A stretch of DNA of 64,000 bases from NCBI GenBank assembly GCA_024235995.1, contig JACKLI010000001.1, positions 868,001-932,000 on the forward strand. The letters run 5' to 3'. The DNA is from Burkholderiaceae bacterium. GTDB taxonomy: Bacteria > Pseudomonadota > Gammaproteobacteria > Burkholderiales > Burkholderiaceae_C. The translations under genes and the position numbers were made by a program. The notes beneath the pieces are model-generated. The model did no database searches and was not told the DNA's origin. It saw only the letters and a list, made by a program, of their open reading frames with translations. Positions 17,546 to 25,398 of this stretch are shown piece after piece; position 1 is the first letter of the stretch, and every line of letters starts with the position of its first letter.

Positions 17546-18772
17546 ATGATCAAGATCAACGAGAACTACCAGAAGCTGCAAGCCAGCTATCTGTTCGCCA
17601 ACATCGCCAAGCGCGTGCGCGAGTACCAGGACGAGAACCCCGGGCGCGAGTTGATCCGCATGGGCATCGGCGACGTGACCCAGCCCTTGCCCGAGGCCTG
17701 CGTGACGGCCATGCACAAGGCCGTCGACGAGTTGACGCGCGCCGAGACCTTTCGCGGCTACGGGCCCGAGCAGGGCTACGACTTCCTGCGCGAGGCCATC
17801 GCCAGGCACGACTTCCAGGCGCGCGGCGCCGACATTTCGGCCGACGAGGTGTTCGTCAGCGATGGCGCCAAGTGCGACACCGGCAACATCCAGGAGCTGT
17901 TCGCGGGCGACGTCCGCATCGCCGTGCCCGACCCGGTGTACCCGGTCTACGTGGACACCAACGTCATGGCCGGCCGCACCGGCGCCAGCCAGGACGGGCG
18001 CTACGCCGGCCTGGTCTACCTGGAATGCACGCCCGCCAACGGCTACGTGCCGGCGCTGCCCACCCAGCCGGTCGACCTGATCTACCTGTGCTTTCCCAAC
18101 AACCCCACCGGCGCCACCATCACGCGTGAGCAGCTCAAGGGCTGGGTGGACTACGCCCGCGCCAACAAGGCGCTGATCCTGTACGACGCGGCCTACGAGG
18201 CCTTCATCCGCGACCCGGAGCTGCCGCATTCGATCTACGAGATCGAGGGCGCGCAGGACGTGGCGATCGAATTCCGCAGCTTCTCCAAGACCGCCGGCTT
18301 CACGGGGGTGCGCTGCGCCTACGCGGTGGTGCCCAAGCGCTGCATGGCCTACACCGCGGCCGGCACGGTGGTGTCGGTGCGCGACCTGTGGAGCCGCCGT
18401 CACACCACCAAGTTCAACGGCGTGTCCTACCCCGTGCAGCGCGCCGCCGAGGCGGTGTTCAGCCCCGAGGGCAGCCGCCAGGTGCGCGCGCTGATCGACC
18501 ATTACCTGGCCAACGCGGACTATGTGCGCCAGGCCTTCCAGCGCATGGGCTTCGACTGCGTGGGCGGCGACAATTCGCCCTACATCTGGGTGCGCTCCGA
18601 GCGCGGCTCCTGGGACTTCTTCGACTTCCTGCTCAAGCAGGCGGGCGTGGTCTGCACGCCCGGCGCCGGCTTTGGCCGCTGCGGCGAGAACCACATCCGC
18701 ATCAGCGCCTTCAACAGCTTCGAGAACGTGCAAAAGGCGATGCAGCGCATCGCCGACGCGCTGCAGAAATAA
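17546..18772 (+). CDS. dapL: LL-diaminopimelate aminotransferase
   Basis: DapL converts tetrahydrodipicolinate directly to LL-diaminopimelate with glutamate, bypassing the succinylase steps (DapD, DapC, DapE). The protein has 408 residues (Arabidopsis and Chlamydia enzymes about 400-410). Diagnostic DapL text is present: YQKLQASYLFANIAKR at the N-terminus, MGIGDVTQPLPE, GYGPEQGYDFLR, FVSDGAKCDTGNIQ, DPVYPVYVDTNVMAGRTG, CFPNNPTGA, and the PLP lysine at about residue 248 (SFSKTAGFTGVRC). These separate it from DapC-type and general class I aminotransferases. ATG 17546 gives the conserved N-terminus; the longer open frame upstream is leader. lysA follows after 40 bases, so the operon makes meso-DAP precursor and lysine. 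DapL is unusual in betaproteobacteria. Confidence 0.92.
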   Translation: MIKINENYQKLQASYLFANIAKRVREYQDENPGRELIRMGIGDVTQPLPEACVTAMHKAVDELTRAETFRGYGPEQGYDFLREAIARHDFQARGADISADEVFVSDGAKCDTGNIQELFAGDVRIAVPDPVYPVYVDTNVMAGRTGASQDGRYAGLVYLECTPANGYVPALPTQPVDLIYLCFPNNPTGATITREQLKGWVDYARANKALILYDAAYEAFIRDPELPHSIYEIEGAQDVAIEFRSFSKTAGFTGVRCAYAVVPKRCMAYTAAGTVVSVRDLWSRRHTTKFNGVSYPVQRAAEAVFSPEGSRQVRALIDHYLANADYVRQAFQRMGFDCVGGDNSPYIWVRSERGSWDFFDFLLKQAGVVCTPGAGFGRCGENHIRISAFNSFENVQKAMQRIADALQK

Positions 18773-18812
18773 ACGCTTCTCCCCTCAACACCAACGCCAT
18801 CGGGTTGCACTC

Positions 18813-20075
18813 ATGCCAATGTCTTCGGGTTTTCGCCAGCGCCTGCTGCCTTCGCTGCAGGACATCGCCGCGCACTTCGGCACGCCGTTCCACATTTACG
18901 ACGAGGCCGGCATCCGCGACACCGGCCGTCTGCTGAAGGAGGCCTTTGCCGACGTGCCGGGCTTTCGCGAGTACTACGCCGTCAAGGCCCTGCCCAACCC
19001 GGCCATCCTGCGCATCATGCAGAGCCTGGGCTTCGGCTACGACTGCAGCTCGGTGGCCGAGCTGCAGCTGTCGCGCCAGGCCGGCGGGCGGGGCGAGGAC
19101 ATCATGTTCACCTCCAACAACACCACGCCGGCCGAGTTCGACGCGGCGCTGGGCGACGGCGGCTGCATCCTCAACCTGGACGACATCAGCCTGGTCGACA
19201 AGGTGCCGCGCATGCCCGAGCTGGTGTGCTTTCGCTACAACCCCGGCCCGGCGCGCACCGGCAACGTCATCATCGGCAAGCCCGAGGAGGCCAAGTACGG
19301 CGTGGCGCACGAGCAGCTGGTGGCCGCCTTCGGCAAGGCGCAGCAGCGCGGCGCGCGGCGCTTCGGCCTGCACACCATGCTGGCCTCCAACGAGCGCAAC
19401 GCCGACTACATGGTGCAGACGGTGCAGATGCTGCTGGAGCTGATCGCGCAGGTCGGCCAGCAGCTGTCGATCCGCTTCGAGTTCATCAACATCGGCGGCG
19501 GCCTGGGCATCCCCTACCGCCCCGACGAAGAAGCCTTCGACGTACGCAAGCTCGGCCGGGCCACGGCCAGCCTGCTGGGCGAGTTCAAGCAGCGCCACGG
19601 CTACCAGCCCAAGGTCTACATGGAAAGCGGGCGTTACATCACCGGCCCGCACGGCGTGCTGGTCACGCAGGTCATCAACCACAAGGCGATCTACCGCAAC
19701 TACGTCGGCGTGGACGCCTGCATGTCGGCGCTGATGCGCCCCGGCATGTACGGCGCCTACCACCACATCGACGTGCTGGGCAAGGCGCCCGGCCCGCAGG
19801 ACCCGGTGGTGGACGTGGTGGGCTCGCTGTGCGAGAACAACGACAAGTTCGCCGTGCAGCGCGCGCTGCCGCCCACGCAGGAGGGCGATCTGCTGCTCAT
19901 CCAGGACACCGGCGCCCACGGCCATGCCATGGGTTTCAACTACAACGGCCGGCTGCGCCCGCAGGAGCTGCTGCTGCGCGCCGATGGCCAGGTGGAGCTG
20001 ATCCGCCGCGCCGAGACGCTGCAGGACCACTTCGCCACGCTGGCCTTCGAGCCCGAGGTCTATCGGCCGGCTTGA
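18813..20075 (+). CDS. lysA: Diaminopimelate decarboxylase
   Basis: This fold-III PLP decarboxylase makes L-lysine from meso-diaminopimelate. The 420-residue protein shows PLP Lys58 in YYAVKALPNP, FGYDCSSVAELQLS, the glycine-rich NIGGGLGIPYRPDE and the ESGRYITGPHG phosphate site. Substrate-side VGSLCENNDKFAVQRALP replaces the more usual CES/GD form, which is typical of the divergent LysA group that travels with DapL. The Shine-Dalgarno before ATG 18813 is weak; an in-frame ATG at 18819 is the alternative. It lies 40 bases downstream of dapL and ends before a symmetrical hairpin shared with the convergent dadA. Confidence 0.88.
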   Translation: MPMSSGFRQRLLPSLQDIAAHFGTPFHIYDEAGIRDTGRLLKEAFADVPGFREYYAVKALPNPAILRIMQSLGFGYDCSSVAELQLSRQAGGRGEDIMFTSNNTTPAEFDAALGDGGCILNLDDISLVDKVPRMPELVCFRYNPGPARTGNVIIGKPEEAKYGVAHEQLVAAFGKAQQRGARRFGLHTMLASNERNADYMVQTVQMLLELIAQVGQQLSIRFEFINIGGGLGIPYRPDEEAFDVRKLGRATASLLGEFKQRHGYQPKVYMESGRYITGPHGVLVTQVINHKAIYRNYVGVDACMSALMRPGMYGAYHHIDVLGKAPGPQDPVVDVVGSLCENNDKFAVQRALPPTQEGDLLLIQDTGAHGHAMGFNYNGRLRPQELLLRADGQVELIRRAETLQDHFATLAFEPEVYRPA

Positions 20076-20087
20076 GGTTTCTCGCGG

Positions 20088-20107
20088 CCCGGCGACGCAT
20101 CGCCGGG
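20088..20107. terminator. Symmetrical hairpin between convergent lysA and dadA
   Basis: A perfect 8-bp stem, CCCGGCGA (20088-20095) with TCGCCGGG (20100-20107), has a CGCA loop. It lies 12 bases after the lysA stop and 10 before the dadA stop. There is no T-run on either strand, so it may protect 3' ends rather than terminate. Confidence 0.5.
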
Positions 20108-20117
20108 TCGACCAAAT

Positions 20118-21431
20118 TCAGGCATGAATAGGCCTGTGGCCCGCGCCAACCAAGCCCGAGGCGCTCTGTTTTGAGTAGCGATCGAGGCCCAACCCGTCGG
20201 TCGAAATGTCGGGCCGGTGACCCAGCGTGAGGTCGGCCATCAGCTTGCCCGAGCCCGCCGCCATGGTCCAGCCCAGGGTGCCGTGGCCGCTGTTGATGAG
20301 CAGGTTGGCCAGCGGCGTGGCGCCGACGATGGGGGTGCCGTCGGGCGTCATCGGGCGCAGGCCGGTCCAGAACTCGGCCGCCGGCAGGTCGCCGCCGCCG
20401 TCGAACAGGCCGCGCGTGACCATCTCCAGCGTGGCGCGCCGCGCCGGGTTCAGGCCCAGGTCAAAGCCCGCCAGCTCGGCCATGCCGCCCACGCGGATGC
20501 GCCGGTCGAAGCGCGTGATGGCCACCTTGTAGGTCTCGTCCATCACGGTCGAGCGCGGGGCGCGCGCTTCGTCCACCAGCGGCACCGTCAGCGAATAGCC
20601 CTTGACGGGGTACACCGGCAGGTCCAGCCCCAGCGGGCCCAGGAGCGCGCGCGAGTAGCTGCCCAGCGCCAGCACGTAGCGGTCGGCAGTCAGCACCTCG
20701 CCCGCCTCGCCGGCCAGCTTCACGCCGCTGATCTGGCCGCCGCGCTGCTGCAGCTCGGCCACTTCCACGCCAAAGCGGAACTGCACGCCCAGGGCGCGCG
20801 CCTTGTCGGCAAGCTCGGTGGTGAAGCGCTGGCAGTCGCCGGTCTCGTCGCCCGGCAGCTGCAGGCCGCCGACCAGGCCCTTGGCGTGGGCCAGCGCCGG
20901 CTCGTACTCGGTCAGGGCGCTGGCGTCTGTCATCAGACGGTAGGGCACGCCGCACTCCTGCAGCACGGCGGTGTCGCGCTGCGCGGCTTGCATCTGCTTG
21001 GCGGTGCGAAACACCTGCAGCGTGCCCAGGGTGCGCTGCTCGTATTCGATGCCGGTGTCGGCGCGCAGATTGCGCAGGCAGTCGCGGCTGTACTCGGCCA
21101 GGCGCGTCATGCGCTCCTTGTTGACGGCGTAGCGCGCGCTGGTGCAGTTGCGCAGCATGGCGGCCATCCAGCGCAGCTGGAACATGCTGCCGTCCAGGCG
21201 GATCGCCAGCGGCGCGTGCTTCTGGAACATCCACTTGACGGCCTTCAGCGGAATGCCGGGCGCGGCCCACGGGGTGGAGTAGCCGGGCGACACCTGGCCG
21301 GCATTGGCAAAGCTGGTCTCCAGCGCCACGCCGCTTTCGCGCTCCAGCACCGTCACGTCGGCGCCGGCGCGCGCCAGGTAGTACGCGGTGCTGACACCAA
21401 TCACGCCGCCGCCCAGAACGATGACTTTCAT
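20118..21431 (-). CDS. dadA: D-amino acid dehydrogenase, small subunit
   Basis: This membrane-associated flavoenzyme oxidises D-alanine and other D-amino acids to 2-oxo acids, feeding electrons to the respiratory chain. The 437-residue protein (E. coli DadA 432) starts with the FAD motif VIVLGGGVIGVSTAYYLARAG. It continues with ETSFANAGQVSPGYSTPWAAPG, a DadA hallmark, and ends with FWTGLRPMTPDGTPIVGATP and SGHGTLGWTMAAGSG. No alanine racemase gene is adjacent. An Lrp-type regulator gene is divergent at 134 bases, the usual DadR arrangement. D-amino acid use fits beside the DAP/lysine genes, but no direct link is shown. Confidence 0.92.
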   Translation of the reverse strand: MKVIVLGGGVIGVSTAYYLARAGADVTVLERESGVALETSFANAGQVSPGYSTPWAAPGIPLKAVKWMFQKHAPLAIRLDGSMFQLRWMAAMLRNCTSARYAVNKERMTRLAEYSRDCLRNLRADTGIEYEQRTLGTLQVFRTAKQMQAAQRDTAVLQECGVPYRLMTDASALTEYEPALAHAKGLVGGLQLPGDETGDCQRFTTELADKARALGVQFRFGVEVAELQQRGGQISGVKLAGEAGEVLTADRYVLALGSYSRALLGPLGLDLPVYPVKGYSLTVPLVDEARAPRSTVMDETYKVAITRFDRRIRVGGMAELAGFDLGLNPARRATLEMVTRGLFDGGGDLPAAEFWTGLRPMTPDGTPIVGATPLANLLINSGHGTLGWTMAAGSGKLMADLTLGHRPDISTDGLGLDRYSKQSASGLVGAGHRPIHA

Positions 21432-21565
21432 GTCCGTCTCCAGAAATCGTGTTTTCAGTGCCGCCAGTTTATGGAGATGACCATGGTAAAAGACACCGAA
21501 ATAGCTTGGTGATCGGTCTGGTTTCAGTAAAAATCACTGCATAACAGCGTTTGTGAAGTGAAATC
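21432..21565. promoter_or_regulatory. dadA / lrp-type regulator divergent promoter region
   Basis: This 134-base region is clearly AT-richer than the flanking genes. It includes ATGG-N6-CCAT near 21473-21486 and A/T runs around 21485-21545 of the kind Lrp proteins bind. No precise operator or -35/-10 could be set. Confidence 0.4.
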
Positions 21566-22030
21566 ATGGAATTCGACCGCATCGACCGCAAAATCCTCGA
21601 AGAGCTGCAGCGCGAGGGCCGCATCTCGATGACCGAGCTGGCCGAGCGCGTCAGCCTGTCGGTTTCGCCCTGCACCGAGCGCGTGCGCCGGCTGGAGCGC
21701 TCGGGCGTCATCCTGGGCTACCACGCGCGCGTCAACCCCGAGGCGCTGGGGCGCGGGCTGCTGGTGTTCGTCGAGCTGACGCTGGCGTCCAAGTCGGCCG
21801 CCGTGTTCGACGCCGTGCGCCAGGCGCTGCTGCTGGAGCCGCGCGTGCTGGAATGCCACCTGATCTCGGGCGCCTTCGACTACCTGGTCAAGGCGCGCCT
21901 GTCGGCCATGCGCGAGTACCGCGACCTGCTGGGCCAGATCCTGCGCCAGATCCCGGTGCCGGCGCAGAGCAACAGCTACGTAGTGATGGAGGAGGTCAAG
22001 GAGAGCCTGGTGCTGCCGGTGGGTTTGTGA
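21566..22030 (+). CDS. Lrp/AsnC-family regulator, probably of dadA
   Basis: The 154-residue protein has an N-terminal HTH at about residues 5-60 (DRIDRKILEELQREGRIS, then LSVSPCTERVRRLERSGVI) and a C-terminal RAM effector domain. The RAM domain shows LLVFVELTLASK and CHLISGAFDYLVKARLSAM. Its position, divergent from dadA, and the SVSPCTERVRRLE helix match the DadR/BkdR-like branch that responds to L-alanine or other amino acids. Ligand assignment is inference. It ends 3 bases before the convergent MFS gene. Confidence 0.88.
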   Translation: MEFDRIDRKILEELQREGRISMTELAERVSLSVSPCTERVRRLERSGVILGYHARVNPEALGRGLLVFVELTLASKSAAVFDAVRQALLLEPRVLECHLISGAFDYLVKARLSAMREYRDLLGQILRQIPVPAQSNSYVVMEEVKESLVLPVGL

Positions 22031-22033
22031 GTG

Positions 22034-23239
22034 CTACCGGGGGGCGGTCGCCAGCGGCATGGATGCGGCGCCGTGCGCCAGTACGGTGTCGACGTGCAGC
22101 AGGTGGCGCCGACTGAACGCCAGCACGCCGGCACCCAGCAGCACCGCGACGGCGCCGACCCAGTAGGGCACGTGGTCGTTGATGCGCTCGCCCAGAAAGC
22201 CCGCCAGCCACGGCGCCACCGCGCCGCCGGCAAAGCGCACGAAACTGTAGGCGGCCGAGGCGACACCGCGTGGCACCGGCGCGGCGTTCATCACGGTCTC
22301 GGTCACCAGCGTGTTGTTGATGCCCAGAAACAGTCCGGCCACCACCACGCCGGCCACCAGCACCGCCCTGTGCTCGGTCCAGACCGCCATCGCAACGAGC
22401 ACCAGCGCAAAGCCGACCAGGGCGGCCAGGATCGAAGGCACGGTACCCCAGCGCTGCTGCAGGCGCGGTGCGATGACCACCGAGGCGATGGCCAGCGCCA
22501 CGCCCCAGCCGAAGAACACCAGTCCGACCTGGTGCGCGTTCATGTTCAGCGGAAACGGCGTGTACGCCAACAGCGTGAAGAAGCCGAAGTTGTAGAGCAG
22601 CGCGGTCAGCGCGACGCCCAGCAGTCCCCGATGCTGGAGGGCGTGAAACGGCTCGCCCAGGGAAGTCGGCTGCGAGCGGGTCACGGTCGATGGCAGCAGG
22701 AATACCGTGACCAGCAGCGCCACGGTCATCAGCACCGAGACGCCGAAGAACGGCCCGCGCCACGAGATCGTGCCCAGCACGCCGCCGATCAGCGGCCCAG
22801 CCGCGATGCCCACGCCCAGCGCTGCCTCGTAGAAGATCACCGCTTCGCGCACCGAGCCGCCCGAGCTGGAGACGATGGCCGTGAGCGCGGTGGCGACGAA
22901 CAGCGCGTTGCCCAGGCCCCACAGCGCGCGCCAGCCGACGATGGCGCCGATCGAGTCGGAGGCGCCGGCCAGGCCGGCGCTGACGATGATGATGGCCAGC
23001 CCCAGCAGCAGCGTGCGCTTGGCGCCCAGGCGGCTGGAAACCGCGCTGGTGATCAGCATGGCCAGCCCCATCACCGCCATGTAGCTGGTGAACAGCAGCG
23101 AGGTCTGCGACGGCGTGGCGCCGAGCGAATCGGCGATGGGCTTGAGGATGGGGTCGACCAGCCCGATGCCCATGAAGGCGATCACGCAGGCGAAGGCAAC
23201 GGCCAGCACGGCCTTGGGTTGGTGCAGGAAATTCATCAT
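22034..23239 (-). CDS. MFS efflux transporter under MarR control
   Basis: The protein has 401 residues with about 12 membrane helices. Signature parts are AFACVIAFMGIGLVDPILKP in helix 1, SRLGAKRTLLLG between helices 2 and 3 (motif A) and GWRALWGLGNALFVATALTA in helix 4. LGVGIAAGPLIGGVLG in helix 5 resembles antiporter motif C of drug-exporting families. ATG 23239 overlaps the marR stop as ATGA; a second ATG follows immediately at 23236. The coupling to marR suggests drug or aromatic-compound efflux, induced by the MarR ligand. The substrate is unknown. Confidence 0.85.
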   Translation of the reverse strand: MMNFLHQPKAVLAVAFACVIAFMGIGLVDPILKPIADSLGATPSQTSLLFTSYMAVMGLAMLITSAVSSRLGAKRTLLLGLAIIIVSAGLAGASDSIGAIVGWRALWGLGNALFVATALTAIVSSSGGSVREAVIFYEAALGVGIAAGPLIGGVLGTISWRGPFFGVSVLMTVALLVTVFLLPSTVTRSQPTSLGEPFHALQHRGLLGVALTALLYNFGFFTLLAYTPFPLNMNAHQVGLVFFGWGVALAIASVVIAPRLQQRWGTVPSILAALVGFALVLVAMAVWTEHRAVLVAGVVVAGLFLGINNTLVTETVMNAAPVPRGVASAAYSFVRFAGGAVAPWLAGFLGERINDHVPYWVGAVAVLLGAGVLAFSRRHLLHVDTVLAHGAASMPLATAPR

Positions 23240-23697
23240 GAACGGCGTGTTGGGGGAAGGTGGTTGTAGGTGGCGTCCAGCAGCTCGCGCAGCGCGCGGG
23301 TGGCGTCGTGCAGGCGCTGGCGTTGGGGCGCGTCCATGGGCGCCATCAGGGTGTCGATCACCCGCGCGCGCGCCTTGCGGGCGTCGGCCAGCACGGTCCG
23401 GCCGGCGTCCGTGAGCGTGAGCGGGGTGGCGCGTGCGTCCTGGTGGTCCCGCGACCGCGCCACCCAGCCCAGCGTCTCGAGTTGCTGCAGGCGCGCGGTC
23501 ATCGTCGGCTGGCTGCAGCGCTCGGCACGGGCCAGGTCGCTGGTGCGCGCCTCGCCCCATTCGTCGATCTGCGACAGCACGCGCATCTGGGCCACCGGCA
23601 GCGTCCAGTCGCTGTGGTGCGTCACCCAGCGGTTGAGTCGCACGATGACGTCGAGCAACTCGGCGCCGACCGAGGCGTCAGGATGTGGTGTGGGCAT
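23236..23697 (-). CDS. MarR-family transcriptional repressor
   Basis: The 153-residue protein has the winged-helix core at about residues 35-105 (LPVAQMRVLSQIDEWGEA, CSQPTMTARLQQLETLGWV). The wing DHQDARATPLTLTDAGR is the MarR family hallmark. The gene precedes the MFS gene with a four-base overlap and follows a 37-base palindrome that should be its own operator (23704-23740). Autorepression and ligand-released export is the usual logic for such pairs; the ligand is unknown. Confidence 0.9.
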   Translation of the reverse strand: MPTPHPDASVGAELLDVIVRLNRWVTHHSDWTLPVAQMRVLSQIDEWGEARTSDLARAERCSQPTMTARLQQLETLGWVARSRDHQDARATPLTLTDAGRTVLADARKARARVIDTLMAPMDAPQRQRLHDATRALRELLDATYNHLPPTRRS

Positions 23698-23703
23698 CGC
23701 GAA

Positions 23704-23740
23704 GCGTACAACTACATAGTATGACTATGCAATTGTACGC
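23704..23740. promoter_or_regulatory. MarR operator: 37-base palindrome
   Basis: GCGTACAA (23704-23711) pairs with TTGTACGC (23733-23740), and CATAGT (23715-23720) pairs with ACTATG (23724-23729), around centre 23722. 34 of the 36 paired positions are complementary. It starts 7 bases upstream of the marR start codon, so bound protein would cover the promoter or ribosome site. The match to MarR-type operators in size and AT content is good. Confidence 0.8.
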
Positions 23741-23777
23741 GCGACGGCCGATCCGTGCAGTGCTTCGCGTTTGCCGG

Positions 23778-24227
23778 TCAGCGCGTCGCCGGCGGGACGG
23801 CGAGCAAGCGCAGTGTCGCCGCATCCAGCGTGCCGCCGAAGAAGCGGTCGATGGCGCTCTGGAAGGGCTCGCCGTCGGGCGCGGCCTGCAGGAACAGGCT
23901 CAGGCAGGAGTGCAGCTTGAGCGCGTCGATCGGGCCCAGGATGTCGGTGGCGCTCTGGCCCGGGTGTCGGTTCAGCGCCGCCACGCACTCGTGCAAGCGC
24001 GGGCCCAGCAGGGGATGCGCCAGATAGGCGCGTGCCTCGTTCAGGCCCGAGATGGCGTAGCGCCGCGACAGGTCGCTGCGGCCCAGGCCGGCCAGTTGGG
24101 GCAGCACGTACCAGATCCAGTGTGTGCGCTTGCGGCCGGCGCGCAACTCGCCCAGCGCGTCGGCGTAGTGGCGCTGCTGCGCTTGCACGAAGCGCTCCAA
24201 GTCCCAGGGATCCTGGGCGCTTGGCAT
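23778..24227 (-). CDS. DUF1810 family protein
   Basis: The 149-residue protein matches DUF1810 by recalled text: DLERFVQAQQRHYADALGEL at the N-terminus, KRTHWIWYVLPQLAGLGRS, SRRYAISGLNEARAYLAHP, and DALKLHSCLSLF in the C-terminal half. The family is small, soluble and of unknown function. It begins 13 bases after the end of ddh on the same strand, so the two are probably co-transcribed. That link does not by itself suggest a role. Confidence 0.85.
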   Translation of the reverse strand: MPSAQDPWDLERFVQAQQRHYADALGELRAGRKRTHWIWYVLPQLAGLGRSDLSRRYAISGLNEARAYLAHPLLGPRLHECVAALNRHPGQSATDILGPIDALKLHSCLSLFLQAAPDGEPFQSAIDRFFGGTLDAATLRLLAVPPATR

Positions 24228-24240
24228 GACGGGGCTGCCT

Positions 24241-25233
24241 TTACAGATCGCTGCGGCGCAGTTCTTCGGCGCTCTTGGGCGACAGCAGGCCGGGGGCGAC
24301 GTCGAACACCGTCAGCGCGCCGAAGCGGCCTTGCTGGTGCAGGCGGTGCACGGCGCGCGCATAGGCCACCAGCACGCTGGAGGTGAACTCGGGGTTGCTG
24401 TCCAGCTGCAGGCGGTATTCGACGACGTGCTTGTGCGCCGCCGTGGTGTTGCCGCTGCGGATGACGAAGCCGCCGTGCGGAATCCGGCCGTGCTCGCGCG
24501 CCAGCACCTCGGCGCTGACGAAGTGCACGCTGGTGTCGTACTCGTCGAAGTAGTGCGGCATGCCGACGATGGCTTGGCGCACCGCCTCGGGGTCGGCGCC
24601 GTCCTTGAGCACCACGTAGCACTCGCGCGTGTGCTTCTGGCGCGTGCTCAGCTGCGGGCGCGTGCCGCTGCGCACCTGCTGCATGGCGGCCTCGACCGGC
24701 ACCGTGTACTGCACGGCGCCGGCCACGCCGGGTACGCGGCGCAGCGCGTCGGAGTGGCCCTGGCTCACGCCCTTGCCCCAGAAGGTGTAGGTCTCGCCGT
24801 CGGGCAGCAGGGCCTCGGCATAGACGCGGTTGATCGAGAACAGGCCCGGGTCCCAGCCGGCCGAGATCAGCGCCGTGGTCTGGCCGGCGCGCGCCGCGGC
24901 ATCGACGGCGGCAAAGTGCTCGGGGATGCGGGCGTGGGTGTCGAAGCTGTCGACGATGCAAAAGCGCGCCGCCAGCTCGGGCGACTGCTGGGGCAGATCG
25001 TCCTTGGAGCCGCCGCACAGGATCAGTACGTCGAGCTGGCCGGCGTGGCCCGCCAGCGCGGCCATGCCGTGCACCGGCGTGCCGGCCACCAGGGGCTTGA
25101 CGCCGGCAGGGTCGCGCCGGGTGTAGATGCCGGCCACGCGCATATCGGGGTTGTGCGCCATGGCGGCTTCGACGCCGCGCCCGAGGTTGCCGTGCCCGAC
25201 GATGCCGATGCGGATGGGAGAAGTGGATGCCAT
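24241..25233 (-). CDS. ddh: meso-Diaminopimelate D-dehydrogenase
   Basis: Ddh reductively aminates tetrahydrodipicolinate to meso-DAP in one NADPH-dependent step, or runs in reverse to degrade meso-DAP. The 330-residue protein (Corynebacterium enzyme 320) has the N-terminal Rossmann motif IRIGIVGHGNLGRGVEAAM and family blocks ILCGGSKDDLPQQSPELA, FDTHARIPEHFA, ISAGWDPGLFSINRVYAEA, TFWGKGVSQGHSDALRR and DSNPEFTSSVLVAYARA. ATG 25233 is preferred; the frame is open further upstream through a repeat region. Ddh is scattered across bacteria and often horizontally acquired. With dapL 5.5 kb away, the organism holds two non-succinylase DAP enzymes. DUF1810 follows in the same transcript. Confidence 0.92.
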   Translation of the reverse strand: MASTSPIRIGIVGHGNLGRGVEAAMAHNPDMRVAGIYTRRDPAGVKPLVAGTPVHGMAALAGHAGQLDVLILCGGSKDDLPQQSPELAARFCIVDSFDTHARIPEHFAAVDAAARAGQTTALISAGWDPGLFSINRVYAEALLPDGETYTFWGKGVSQGHSDALRRVPGVAGAVQYTVPVEAAMQQVRSGTRPQLSTRQKHTRECYVVLKDGADPEAVRQAIVGMPHYFDEYDTSVHFVSAEVLAREHGRIPHGGFVIRSGNTTAAHKHVVEYRLQLDSNPEFTSSVLVAYARAVHRLHQQGRFGALTVFDVAPGLLSPKSAEELRRSDL

Positions 25234-25254
25234 GATGGACCTGTGAGTGTTGGA

Positions 25255-25350
25255 TGAACGACCAATGACTTCGCTGCGCTCAATGACCTCGCTTCGCGTC
25301 GATGACCAAGGCGTCTTGGTCATTTCGTCATGCCCGGCGCAGCCGGGCGG
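25255..25350. repeat. Cluster of short imperfect repeats and two hairpins between ddh and a response regulator gene
   Basis: Related units of about 20 bases (AATGACTTCGCTGCGCTC, then AATGACCTCGCTTCGCGTC) precede two perfect hairpins. TGACCAAG/CTTGGTCA is at 25303-25322 and GCCCGGC/GCCGGGC at 25332-25348, separated by TTTCGTCAT, with a later TTTTGTCAT copy. This is typical of dispersed GTCATTTCGTCATGCCCG-type intergenic repeats. It occupies most of the divergent promoter space, so it may also affect transcription. Confidence 0.55.
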
Positions 25351-25398
25351 TCATTTTGTCATGCGCGATGCGCCAGCCGGCTTTCTAGAATCCCAAGG

